A stretch of DNA of 64,000 nucleotides. Origin: UBA6136 sp044351045. Lineage in GTDB: Bacteria; Pseudomonadota; Gammaproteobacteria; Methylococcales; Methylococcaceae. The notes beneath the pieces were generated by a model. That model saw nothing but the letters and a program-made list of their open reading frames with translations, had not been told where the DNA came from and did no database searches. This document shows positions 1 to 8,360 of this stretch, piece by piece (within the stretch, counting starts at the first letter, position 1; each line of letters starts with the position of its first letter). The stretch spans positions 1 through 64,000 of the forward strand of contig JBILGM010000003.1 in the NCBI GenBank assembly GCA_044351045.1. The letters run 5' to 3'. A program made the translations under genes and the position numbers.

Positions 1-192
1 ACTGAGGGAGGCAAAGGTGGTCTGTTTCATGGGGGCATCCGAGGGGCAGCAAACGGTGAGGGCTATCCTACCGCAGGGAGTTGTTCAGAGGTTCCCTAAT
101 TCAGAATAGCAAAGTGCCGTCGATTTGATGATGACTGGGGCGGCACGACGCTATCGTCGAAAACAACTATGCCGAAATCAAATGATGCGGAC

Positions 193-215
193 TTCGTCAG
201 TCGAACACTGACGAA
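193..215. other. Perfect hairpin near left edge
   Basis: A 9-bp perfect inverted repeat, TTCGTCAGT and ACTGACGAA, is separated by a 5-base loop. It lies just past the stop of the minus-strand small gene at 234-515, so it could end that transcript, but no T-run follows on either strand. The rest of positions 1-233 shows no gene I can support; it may be the edge of a decayed element. Confidence 0.5.
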
Positions 216-233
216 ATGCCCTAATATCAGGTG

Positions 234-515
234 TCACTTAGCTATTTCATTGCTCAAAGCCAGACCGATGATCTCTCGAATGAGTGAAATATACCGGGCT
301 ATAAAATCATGATAATCCGGATAGTCATTCATGATGAACCTCATGGCTCCGGTCACTGTACAAACGTCCTGCATGAACTTCATGTCGGTGTCATTGAGCA
401 GATATCCATGAGTCACTTTCTGGTGAGTCTGCAATAACCTCGGTAAGTGGACGTTGCTGGAATGGATCAGCAGGGCTTGTATGGTTCCCCTTTCTTTCCT
501 GTCAGCAAATTTCAT
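234..515 (-). CDS. Small hypothetical protein (93 aa)
   Basis: I do not recognise this protein. It is about 93 residues, with no signal peptide and no clear membrane segment, and its second half is mostly aliphatic and predicted helical. The ATG at 515 is preferred because an AGGA stands about 8 bases upstream; a TTG at 542 would add nine residues. It stands alone: the upstream 300 bases (516-818) hold no other gene I can support and presumably its promoter. Coding status rests on length, start context and absence of a better frame, so confidence is moderate. Confidence 0.45.
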   Translation of the reverse strand: MKFADRKERGTIQALLIHSSNVHLPRLLQTHQKVTHGYLLNDTDMKFMQDVCTVTGAMRFIMNDYPDYHDFIARYISLIREIIGLALSNEIAK

Positions 516-818
516 GATGATGTTCCTGCTGCTGCCTTCCAAGAGAGGGCCCCGGTCAACGCAGCAATCTTATGCACCAGAGGATCGGTTTCCATAGACG
601 ATCTGGCGGAGAAAAGGCCGTCTAGATTAGCTCATCGGTTTGATGGTCCCTTCTACGATAATTTGAGAGCCTATCAAATCAATATGAGATGCTCGTTAGA
701 GTGCGATGACCAGCCCATTAAGCTTTGATGACTTCCGTATGCATAGTTGGCAAATGGATTCATCGATCTCACGAAAAACCATGGTTAAGTGTCAAGCAAC
801 GGGTCCTTTTGATACGGC

Positions 819-2462
819 TCAAGCCTGCGCTGCTGAAACTTGGGCTTCCTGCCCACGATTCTCCTGTTGTTGATCGTTCAATAAAACGCCATAGCGATTG
901 ATCAGCCAGATCAGGCGTTCGAATAGGCTGGTGGCCGGTAGAAGCTTGGATTGGGTCTCGATGCCCAGTCCATTTTCGGCCTTGATGAGGCTCTCGCGCA
1001 GATTCTTCATGATGGATGAGCGATCGGATGTGAGGGTCAAAAGTAGCTGATGATCAGCCGCCGCACCCTCATGAAGCGCATCCTCAAGCACCATAAGAAC
1101 AGTGCATAACCCCTCAACCAGGCTATGCCGCAAATTGATGGCGACCGACTCGGGAAACCCCGTTGCAAGTAATTCGAGCAGGTCTCGGCAACCGTCTTGA
1201 AGATGGGTCACCAATTCATTGCGGGACCGAATGTTCATCAAACGTTCCAGGGTTTCATGTGATTGAGGGTGACCCATCAATCGGTCGATGAAAACGTCAC
1301 ACTGATCCGCCACCGAAGCACAGGCTTCATATAAGTCCCGGCACTGAAAGGGTTCTCCTTCAATTTCTTCTGGTCGAAGCTCGTCGAGTAGCCGAGGCAC
1401 TAATCCAATCAGCCGACCCTGCTCTTTCTCTACCAGGTCCAGTGCGGTTTCAGCTTCATCGATGGCTTGTTCGTACAGGTAGAGCGGTTTGGACAGGGCT
1501 TCGGTCGGATTAGGCGGACATAGATGGCGCGCCAGTTTTGCAAATGAGCCACCCATTGCACTTACCAGGGCCGCTGAGACGAGTTGCAGCAGTAGATATA
1601 CCACAGCGACCTGATGCGGTAGGTCAGCGCTTAGCTTGGCAGAGTACTGCTTGATGCCCGGCACTTCCCCAGATACCTCCAGCAGGAACCACGGAAGAAT
1701 CAACACCACACCGATGGCCTTGACCCATAGCTGGATTAAGGCAAGTTGGCGTCCGGTACCGGAAAGGTTGCTGGCCAGCAGAAAGGTGCCCAATCCGGAC
1801 CCGATATTCGACCCCATTACGATCATCAAGGTTTGATCGAGACTGAGAATGCCGGCCGATGTCATGGTGACAGCTATCGCCGACATGGTGGAGGAGGATT
1901 GGATGATCAAAGTCAGGGCTGTGCCGGCGACAAAAGGCAACACCAGGGAGCCTTCGGAGTACCGCATGAAGGCTCGAACCCAGTCCAGATCCTTGAGGGG
2001 GGCGGCACCGATCTTGATGAGCCAAAGCCCGAAAAACAGGCTGCCCACACCAAAGAGGGCACCAACCAGATGGCGGAAGCGGTCGCTGTCATTCAGGCCG
2101 AAGTAGTAACAGAAGCCAACCGCCCCCATGAGGTAAAGCACGGCTACATGGATATCCAGTGTGGCCATGAACACCAGCAAGGAGGTGCCGACATTAGCCC
2201 AGGCCAGAACCGGCATGGCACGCCGTAATTCCACCATGCCACTGGTCACCAGCGATACGACGATAAAGGTGACGGCGTTGGAGCTTTGCGTGACGATGCC
2301 GGCAATGATCCCGACGACAGCGGAACTGAAAGTATTGCCAGTGGCTTTGGCGACCCAGCCGCGAAACCGGCGACCGGTCATCTGTTTCATGTGGGATCCG
2401 ATCCCGCGGATACCAATGAAGAATAAACCGAGACCGGCAAAAAGGTTGGCAGTAATTTCCAT
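819..2462 (-). CDS. Na/Pi cotransporter family protein with PhoU-like C-terminus
   Basis: This is a 547-residue inner-membrane phosphate:sodium symporter of the NptA/PNaS family. The two family repeats are visible: TQSSN near residues 58-62 and QSSS near 188-191, each within hydrophobic helices. About 300 N-terminal residues are membrane-spanning. The C-terminal 200 residues are soluble, helical and charged, as in the PhoU-like tail of bacterial members. The gene directly follows the 225-residue membrane protein at 2469-3146 with a 6-bp gap, so the two are very likely one operon. Family knowledge gives low-affinity phosphate transport; placement next to pst genes fits phosphate homeostasis. 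Because no separate phoU is seen in the window, its PhoU-like tail may be the only such domain here. Confidence 0.88.
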   Translation of the reverse strand: MEITANLFAGLGLFFIGIRGIGSHMKQMTGRRFRGWVAKATGNTFSSAVVGIIAGIVTQSSNAVTFIVVSLVTSGMVELRRAMPVLAWANVGTSLLVFMATLDIHVAVLYLMGAVGFCYYFGLNDSDRFRHLVGALFGVGSLFFGLWLIKIGAAPLKDLDWVRAFMRYSEGSLVLPFVAGTALTLIIQSSSTMSAIAVTMTSAGILSLDQTLMIVMGSNIGSGLGTFLLASNLSGTGRQLALIQLWVKAIGVVLILPWFLLEVSGEVPGIKQYSAKLSADLPHQVAVVYLLLQLVSAALVSAMGGSFAKLARHLCPPNPTEALSKPLYLYEQAIDEAETALDLVEKEQGRLIGLVPRLLDELRPEEIEGEPFQCRDLYEACASVADQCDVFIDRLMGHPQSHETLERLMNIRSRNELVTHLQDGCRDLLELLATGFPESVAINLRHSLVEGLCTVLMVLEDALHEGAAADHQLLLTLTSDRSSIMKNLRESLIKAENGLGIETQSKLLPATSLFERLIWLINRYGVLLNDQQQENRGQEAQVSAAQA

Positions 2463-2468
2463 CCGAGA

Positions 2469-3146
2469 TCAGCGATGGGTGCGGGGTCTAAACCAGAAAA
2501 GCAAAGCAAAAGTCAGCAGGGTCCCCAGGCTGGTAACGGCGATATTGAGTCGCTTCAAGGTTTGGTAGCGACTGAGCTCGGCTTCGCGGATGTCCTGACG
2601 AATGGATTTGAGTTGATTGCGAAGTGCCTCGGCGAAGGCATCGAGACGCTCCGTAAAAGGCCGATCAATGCCGCGTAGCGTATGGTCGATCTCGGTTGCC
2701 CGTGATGGACTGATGCGGTCATCCGTACCGAGTAATTCTCGGTAGCGAGCGGTGAGTTGACGGTGCTCGTCCAGCAGGGCATCGATGGATGCTTTTTGAT
2801 TTGCATCGGAAGAGGCTATCAAGCTGTTCAGCAAACGGCTGACCTGCTCATTCTCACGCTCGAATGCCAGATGATACTGGGAGTAATCTTCCGGTTCCGC
2901 TCCGCGCAACAAAACGTTTTTCCATTCTTGAACCTGACGTTTGAAGGCAAAAGCTGCTGAGGAAACCTCATCGGCCGAGCGGTAAATGGCATCGAGTCGA
3001 TGTTGATCACCCTGTTGTTGCTCGGCGGCATAAAACAGCCCAAAGGAGGCGACACTGCCGCTCAACAGGAACACCACCAGAATGGCTCCGGCAAGCGCTA
3101 CGTACATTTTTGCGTTGTCTGGCTGCTTTGTTTGTGGGTTTTCCAT
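2469..3146 (-). CDS. Two-helix membrane protein with periplasmic four-helix sensor-like domain
   Basis: This 225-residue protein has a transmembrane helix near residues 13-38 and a second near 197-218, with an acidic, glutamine-rich helical region of about 155 residues between them. The layout matches the ligand-binding half of chemoreceptors or sensor kinases (four-helix bundle), but the protein stops a few residues after the second helix, so it has no kinase, HAMP or signalling domain. The start is firm: AGGAG stands 5 bases before the ATG. It is the first gene of a two-gene unit with the Na/Pi cotransporter. A role as sensor or accessory subunit of that transporter is inference only. Confidence 0.6.
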   Translation of the reverse strand: MENPQTKQPDNAKMYVALAGAILVVFLLSGSVASFGLFYAAEQQQGDQHRLDAIYRSADEVSSAAFAFKRQVQEWKNVLLRGAEPEDYSQYHLAFERENEQVSRLLNSLIASSDANQKASIDALLDEHRQLTARYRELLGTDDRISPSRATEIDHTLRGIDRPFTERLDAFAEALRNQLKSIRQDIREAELSRYQTLKRLNIAVTSLGTLLTFALLFWFRPRTHR

Positions 3147-3257
3147 GCTTGCTCCTGGTTCAGGGCTTCTGGTTGCTAGTCACTAAAAAAACCTTCCGAT
3201 CACTAAAGTAGCCCATGTAAATCCAATCTTTCTTCAGCACATGGCTTGAAAACCTTG

Positions 3258-3733
3258 ATGAAACTGCAGACCACTCTCAAGACCCATGACTCACCCAGCA
3301 CCATCCTGATTCGCATCATGGTGGGTGGAATCTTTCTAGCCGAGGGCATACAGAAATTTCTTCACCCGGAGGAACTGCCGCTGGTCGTTTCGCAAAAATC
3401 GGGATCCCGCGCCTGACCTCATGGGGCCTTTTGTTGGTGGAGTGGAAATCGGGTTTGGTTTGTTGATGCTGCTGGGTTGCCTGACACGGTTATCCACCAT
3501 CCCCCTTCTGTTCACGATGGCGGTCGTCATGTTGTCAACCAAAATACCGGTTTTGCTGGGGCAAGGATTCTGGGGGATTTTCGCTGAAGGAACTGCCGCG
3601 CTATGGGTTTCTGAGTACGCTACATCACGCCCGTAACGACCTCTGTCTAATTTTTGGCCTGATTTTTCTGGCCATCGAGGGTGGCGGCCGCTGGTCGGTG
3701 GATCGTTTCTGGTCGGACGGCAGAAACGAATAG
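3258..3733 (+). pseudogene. DoxX family protein, broken by frameshifts
   Basis: Read across three frames, this stretch gives a recognisable DoxX-family membrane protein: an N-terminal helix with VGGIFLAEGIQKFLHP, then FAKIGIP, then APDLMGPFVGGVEIGFGL, and a last helix ending GGGRWSVDRFW. The frame changes near 3385, near 3410 and near 3598, so at least three indels separate the parts and no single frame exceeds 72 residues. Family members are small four-helix membrane proteins of about 140-160 residues, which matches the reconstructed length. Either the gene is dead or the sequence holds several errors. It lies convergent to the cyclic-nucleotide-binding gene. Confidence 0.75.
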
Positions 3734-3839
3734 ATGAAATCCGCAGGTTCACCTCATCAGGGTGAGATTCCTCAAGACTTACCATCGACCCGTTCAACCC
3801 CACAGATAACCCGCCCGATGGTGGACGAAAGGTCTGGTT

Positions 3840-4223
3840 TCAGGTCGGCTGTCCGGATTGCTCCTCCAACCGAAGCTCATCCGTTCTTCTGAGTCGCAGG
3901 GCGAGAACCCGCATGACTTCCAGAGCAAAGTTGGGGGTTTCCGCCACCAGAAATTCAAAACGCGCGCGATTGATGGCGACAAATCGACAGTCGGTCACTG
4001 CGATCGTGGTGGATAGCCGTGGGGAGCCATCGATGACGGCCAGCTCCCCAACAAAATCGCCGGGGCCGATTTCAGCGAAGAATAGGCCCCGGTATTCTAT
4101 TTTTGCGGTGCCTTCGATCAGCACGTACATCTCCTCACCCACGTCACCCTCCTTTATCAGCACTTCTCCGCTCTTGATCTCCAGGAATTCAGGGGAGTGA
4201 CGAAACAGGTTATAGAAAATCAT
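3840..4223 (-). CDS. Cyclic nucleotide-binding domain protein
   Basis: This 127-residue protein is a stand-alone cNMP-binding domain: an N-terminal helix, then a beta-roll with IKEGDVGEEMYVL and a phosphate-binding cassette GELAVIDGSPRLSTT near residues 60-75, then a C-terminal helix rich in Leu and Arg. There is no DNA-binding domain and no membrane segment. The GEL...PR..T pattern is the ligand-contact motif of the family, so binding of cAMP or cGMP is plausible. It lies 45 bp downstream of pstB on the same strand, where phoU usually stands, so it is probably cotranscribed with pstCAB. A regulatory role in phosphate uptake is inference. Confidence 0.8.
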   Translation of the reverse strand: MIFYNLFRHSPEFLEIKSGEVLIKEGDVGEEMYVLIEGTAKIEYRGLFFAEIGPGDFVGELAVIDGSPRLSTTIAVTDCRFVAINRARFEFLVAETPNFALEVMRVLALRLRRTDELRLEEQSGQPT

Positions 4224-4268
4224 GGGTCTAAGTTGTTGGATGCAGTGGGCTAAAAGAGGCTGTGGGGG

Positions 4269-5186
4269 TTATCCAAATCTCCCCGTGATGTAGTCTTCTG
4301 TCAGCTGATGCTGCGGGTTGGTGAAGACTTGTGCGGTTTCCCCCACTTCGATCAGGCGACCCAGATGGAAGTAGGCCGTGCGTTGGGAGACACGAGCCGC
4401 CTGTTGCATGGAGTGCGTCACGATCACAATGGTGTAGAGGGTTCTGAGCTCATCAATCAGCTGCTCGATCTTGGCCGTGGCAATCGGGTCCAGCGCGGAG
4501 CACGGCTCATCCATGAGGATCACTTCGGGATTGACGGCGATGGTTCTAGCGATGCAAAGACGTTGTTGCTGGCCGCCTGACAGCCCCGTTCCCGGTTGTC
4601 CCAGTCGATCCTTCACCTCATCCCAGAGCCCTGCTTTACGAAGCGATTTTTCGACGACCTCTTCAAGATCACTTTTCACATTCACGAGGCCATGAATGCG
4701 GGGGCCATAAGCGACGTTCTCGAAGATGCTTTTCGGGAACGGATTGGGCTTCTGGAACACCATGCCGACCTGGGCGCGCAAGGGAACCACGTCCACATCC
4801 TCGCCATAGATCGGCTTGCCATCCATGGTGATTTCACCCGTCACCCGACAGTCCGGGATGGTGTCGTTCATCCGGTTTAGGCAGCGCAGAAAAGTCGATT
4901 TGCCGCAGCCTGACGGGCCAATCAGGGCAATGACCTGATGTTTGCCGATGTCCAGGTTGATCTCTTGAACGGCCTGCTTCTCGCCATAAAAAACACCGAC
5001 ATCGCGGCAGCGAATACGGGCATTGGGCGAGGTGTATTCGCCGACGGTCACTCTGTGATCCCTATCGACTTTTACTTGGGTCGCTGTCTCTCTGGGGTTC
5101 ATGAAGGATGCTCGGTCATGGGAGCCCACAAACTGCTCCCCGGTTGGATGACTCATGGTTGAGAGGGCCGAAGTATAACGGGTCAT
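4269..5186 (-). CDS. pstB: Phosphate ABC transporter ATP-binding protein PstB
   Basis: This is the ATPase subunit of the high-affinity phosphate importer PstSCAB, on the cytoplasmic face of the inner membrane. All core motifs are present: Walker A GPSGCGKST near residues 90-98, an intact Q-loop in VGMVFQKPNPFPKS, signature LSGGQQQR, and Walker B VILMDEP followed by the SALDP D-loop and the switch histidine in VTHSMQQ. About 50 N-terminal residues before the domain are extra and poorly conserved in look. The ATG at 5186 lies 2 bp after the pstA stop; a GTG at 5195 would overlap it. It is the third gene of pstCAB. This is the normal PstB; compare the altered copy at 8361. Confidence 0.95.
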   Translation of the reverse strand: MTRYTSALSTMSHPTGEQFVGSHDRASFMNPRETATQVKVDRDHRVTVGEYTSPNARIRCRDVGVFYGEKQAVQEINLDIGKHQVIALIGPSGCGKSTFLRCLNRMNDTIPDCRVTGEITMDGKPIYGEDVDVVPLRAQVGMVFQKPNPFPKSIFENVAYGPRIHGLVNVKSDLEEVVEKSLRKAGLWDEVKDRLGQPGTGLSGGQQQRLCIARTIAVNPEVILMDEPCSALDPIATAKIEQLIDELRTLYTIVIVTHSMQQAARVSQRTAYFHLGRLIEVGETAQVFTNPQHQLTEDYITGRFG

Positions 5187-5188
5187 GC

Positions 5189-6490
5189 CTACCACCGGCG
5201 CTCATAACGCTTGCGCAGGTATACGGCGAGACCATTCATTATGATCAGGAAAACCAGCAATACCATGATGGCGGCTGAAGTTCGCTCAACGAAGGCACGC
5301 TCGGGACTATCGGCCCACAAATAGATCTGCACCGGCAGTACGGTTGCCGGGCTGGTCATGCCGGTCGGCACATCAACGATAAAGGCCACCATACCGATCA
5401 TCAACAGGGGTGCGCTCTCGCCCAGGGCGCGTGCTGTGCCGATGATGGCTCCGGTGAGCATGCCCGGCATGGCCAGGGGAAGCACATGATGAAAAACCAT
5501 TTGCACGGGTGACGCACCAATGCCCAGTGCGGCTTCGCGTACCGAGGGAGGAACGGATTTCAAGGCGGAACGGCCAGCGATGATGATAACCGGCAAGGTC
5601 ATCAGGGTCAGGACCAATCCGCCGACCAGGGGCGATGAGCGCGGCAGTCCGAACAGATTGATGAACACAGCGAGTCCTAGCAGGCCAAAAACAATGGAGG
5701 GCACCGCAGCCAGATTGTTGATATTGACCTCGATGAGGTCCGTCCAACGATTGCGGGTGGCAAATTCCTCCAGATAAATCGCGGCGGCAATGCCGATTGG
5801 CAGCGAAAGGCCGATCGTCACCAACAGGGTGAAAGCCGACCCCATGACCGCGCCCCAGATGCCGGCGGCTTCAGGCTCGCGCGAGTCGCCGTTCATGAAG
5901 AACTCTTTATTGATCGCTTTGCGAATGCGATTCTGGTTCTGCAGTTCGGTCAGCCAAGCCAGACTGTCCTTGTTCTTGTCGCTGAGCTCCTCGGCATTTC
6001 CCAGATGTCCTTTGGCCAGCATGTCAATGGTGTCATCTACCGGAAGCCAGACCCGCTGGGTCGAGCCGATGAGCGAGGGATCGGCCTTGACCATGGCACG
6101 CAATCGCTGGCCGGCCGAAGCGCCAATAAAAGCGGTGAGAGCCCGTTTTTTTTGCCGCTCGGTGATGTCGGGAAAAAGTTTGTAGATGGCCGATTTCCAC
6201 AAGGCATCGTAATCACCATTGGCCACCGCCTCGGCCCTTCGGGTGCCTTCCGGGTCGATCACTTGCGGATCGAAGGTGATGTCCAGGCCGATATTGGTAT
6301 AGATGAAGGCCGAGTAGCCTTTGCTGACGATGCTGGTAAACAGCAACACCAGGAAAATAAGGGCGGCCATGATGGAGGCGAGGCCATAGGCCCGAAAGCG
6401 AAGTTCGGCTCTGCGGCGTTTGCCGAGTCCCGCCATGACGATGTCGTGGCTGCGAGGGTTGGCCAACTTCTGGGTTGGTGAATCACTCAT
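5189..6490 (-). CDS. pstA: Phosphate ABC transporter permease PstA
   Basis: This 433-residue inner-membrane permease of the Pst phosphate importer has a first transmembrane helix near residues 36-58, followed by a hydrophilic periplasmic segment of roughly 150 residues. The conserved BPD-type permease domain follows from about residue 210, including the EAALGIGASPVQMVFHHVLP coupling loop. The long periplasmic insertion is larger than in E. coli PstA (about 296 residues) and is seen in other gammaproteobacterial Pst systems. It overlaps pstC by 8 bp, implying coupled translation in the operon pstC-pstA-pstB. Confidence 0.94.
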   Translation of the reverse strand: MSDSPTQKLANPRSHDIVMAGLGKRRRAELRFRAYGLASIMAALIFLVLLFTSIVSKGYSAFIYTNIGLDITFDPQVIDPEGTRRAEAVANGDYDALWKSAIYKLFPDITERQKKRALTAFIGASAGQRLRAMVKADPSLIGSTQRVWLPVDDTIDMLAKGHLGNAEELSDKNKDSLAWLTELQNQNRIRKAINKEFFMNGDSREPEAAGIWGAVMGSAFTLLVTIGLSLPIGIAAAIYLEEFATRNRWTDLIEVNINNLAAVPSIVFGLLGLAVFINLFGLPRSSPLVGGLVLTLMTLPVIIIAGRSALKSVPPSVREAALGIGASPVQMVFHHVLPLAMPGMLTGAIIGTARALGESAPLLMIGMVAFIVDVPTGMTSPATVLPVQIYLWADSPERAFVERTSAAIMVLLVFLIIMNGLAVYLRKRYERRW

Positions 6491-7856
6491 ATTGTTCCCG
6501 ATACTTCCGGACGATGCGAAGGGCGAGAATATTAAGCGCCAATGTCAGCAGAAACAAAACCAGACCCAAGGCAAACGCGGCGAGGGTTTTGGGACTGTCG
6601 AATTCCTGGTCACCCACCAGCAGGGTGACGATCTGGGTGGTGACGGTGGTAACAGCCGCCAGCGGATTTAACGTCAGGTTGGCACTCAGTCCCGCGGCCA
6701 TGACGACAATCATGGTTTCGCCGATGGCACGGGAAATCGCCAATAGGATACCGCCAACCACACCGGGCAACGCTGCTGGCATGATGACCTGACGTATGGT
6801 TTCCGATTGGGTGGCCCCCAGCGCATAGGCGCCATCGCGGAGCGCCTGGGGAACAGCATTGATGAAGTCGTCTGACAGCGAGCAGACAAAGGGAATGATC
6901 ATGATGCCCATGACGAGCCCCGCTGCGAGGGCGCTCTCCGAGGATACGTCCAGTCCGACGGACGAGCCCAGATCGCGAATGAAGGGGGCGACCACCAGGG
7001 CGGCAAAGAAACCATAAACCACGGTCGGAATACCCGCCAGGATTTCCAGTAGCGGTTTGGCGATGGAGCGGAAGCGGGGGCCCGCATATTCCGAAAGGTA
7101 GATGGCTGAGAGCAGGCCGATAGGGACGGCCACAAGCATGGCAACCATTGAAATCAATAGCGTACCGGTCAGCAACGGAATGGCGCCAAAGGCTCCCGAT
7201 GAACCCACCTGATCGGAGCGCATCGCGATCTGTGGGCTCCATTTGAGGCCAAACAGAAAGTCGGTGATGGGCACCAACTGAAAAAATCGGATCGACTCAA
7301 CCAGGACGGACAGCACGATACCCACGGTAGTGAGAATGGCCAGCAGCGCGCAGCCGATCAGGCCAAGGGTCAGGACTTGCTCCACCTGATTGCGAGCGCG
7401 AAATTCTGGAGCGATCCGGCGTTGGGCATACAGGGCGCCACCGAAGCTGACGCAGAGGCTGATGATCGTCAGCAGGAGATTACTCTGCCGTCCGAGTTGC
7501 AGGTAACGATCCGCCGCCGCCCGAATGGTCGGGTCGGCCTGCTCGAAACCCGAGCCAGCGGCGACATTGCGAATGTCATTGACCAGGAGACTTAGCTGGT
7601 TGGCATCTCCCTGGGTCATCTCCGCCGGCAAGGACGCAAGGGCACCCGCAGTGATGACATGGCCTTCACCGAATAACCAGAGCAGGATGACCAGCAAGGC
7701 GGGAAGGGTGGTCCAAAGCGCAAGGTAGTAACCGTAAAACCCGGGCAGGGAATGTAGCTTGGGTCCGGTTGGTTTGATCAGGCTACGTGCCCGACTACTG
7801 CCGTATTGATAAGCCGCCACGCCGAGCAGCACGATCAGTACCCATAAAGTCGACAT
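6483..7856 (-). CDS. pstC: Phosphate ABC transporter permease PstC
   Basis: This is the partner permease of PstA, about 457 residues. It has two N-terminal helices with a periplasmic segment between them, then the permease domain from about residue 235, with the coupling motif DGAYALGATQSETIRQVIMP and six helices. The ATG at 7856 is taken; a TTG at 7862 is possible. It is the first gene of the pstCAB operon. A two-unit Pho-box-like repeat lies 55-76 bp upstream, so control by PhoB is likely. No pstS lies in this operon; two pstS copies sit 13 kb away on the other strand. Confidence 0.94.
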   Translation of the reverse strand: MSTLWVLIVLLGVAAYQYGSSRARSLIKPTGPKLHSLPGFYGYYLALWTTLPALLVILLWLFGEGHVITAGALASLPAEMTQGDANQLSLLVNDIRNVAAGSGFEQADPTIRAAADRYLQLGRQSNLLLTIISLCVSFGGALYAQRRIAPEFRARNQVEQVLTLGLIGCALLAILTTVGIVLSVLVESIRFFQLVPITDFLFGLKWSPQIAMRSDQVGSSGAFGAIPLLTGTLLISMVAMLVAVPIGLLSAIYLSEYAGPRFRSIAKPLLEILAGIPTVVYGFFAALVVAPFIRDLGSSVGLDVSSESALAAGLVMGIMIIPFVCSLSDDFINAVPQALRDGAYALGATQSETIRQVIMPAALPGVVGGILLAISRAIGETMIVVMAAGLSANLTLNPLAAVTTVTTQIVTLLVGDQEFDSPKTLAAFALGLVLFLLTLALNILALRIVRKYREQYE

Positions 7857-7910
7857 TTCCAACGTATTTACCCCATCGTATCGGGAAATCAGACCACTAG
7901 TTTAGCCGGC

Positions 7911-7932
7911 TTTCATGACAGCTTGATGAAAT
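7911..7932 (-). promoter_or_regulatory. Candidate Pho box upstream of pstC
   Basis: Read on the minus strand, two adjacent 11-bp units begin ATTTCAT and CTGTCAT, followed by AT-rich tails. The second matches the PhoB half-site consensus CTGTCAT exactly. A possible -10 element, TAAACT, follows six bases later, at 7905-7900. The spacing is that expected when a Pho box replaces the -35 element. Confidence 0.6.
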
Positions 7933-8060
7933 GCCGGCGCCCATGCTTTTGCCACCCTCGGTTTCATCTCTTTGAAATAAGAATGTCACATTAACCTGTC
8001 AGGCTAACCGTTGAATACAAAACTTAATTAACGGCAGTTCCTTGGGTCGACGGAGTAAAG

Positions 8061-8252
8061 ATGATGATGGGTGGAGATGAATTGACTGAGAGCTACATCT
8101 ACGACACGGCCGCCTATGATGACGATTTTACCTGTGAAAGCGACATGGATGACTGTTGCGACCTTGAAAACGGGGGCGATGTCATCGGTCCATTTGCCGC
8201 GCTGCACGGCGTGGCGGACTTTCTCGCTGTAAACACGTCCCGCCAACGCTGA
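8061..8252 (+). CDS. Small acidic protein (63 aa), unrecognised
   Basis: This is a strongly acidic short ORF with many Asp and Glu residues and a Cys-Cys pair (DMDDCCDLE) near residues 29-37. I do not recognise it. Support for translation is a GGAG placed 5-6 bases before the ATG. A strong intrinsic terminator follows 22 bp after the stop, so the region looks like a complete transcription unit. It lies between the divergent pstCAB operon and the second pstB. The leader contains TTTCAT and TGTCAC elements 22 bp apart (7961 and 7983) that could be a weak Pho box. The same transcript could instead be a small RNA. Confidence 0.45.
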   Translation: MMMGGDELTESYIYDTAAYDDDFTCESDMDDCCDLENGGDVIGPFAALHGVADFLAVNTSRQR

Positions 8253-8273
8253 GCGGGTTGGCCTGGCCCAACC

Positions 8274-8304
8274 CCAGACTGGACCTTGCCCAGCCTGGTT
8301 TTTT
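8274..8304 (+). terminator. Intrinsic terminator after small acidic ORF
   Basis: Nested inverted repeats form one stem: CCAG pairs with CTGG (8274-8277 and 8295-8298), and inside it CTGG pairs with CCAG (8279-8282 and 8290-8293), with one mismatch and a 7-base loop. Six T residues follow at 8299-8304. Confidence 0.7.
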
Positions 8305-8360
8305 CCAGTCTTTCGGCAAAGTCCCAGAGTAATGATCTCCTCAATTGACAGATATTTGAT

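Noticed and set aside
447..728. A 93-residue plus-strand reading frame overlapping the small minus-strand gene
   Set aside because: No ribosome site, no recognisable motif, and it overlaps the minus-strand gene that has better start context.
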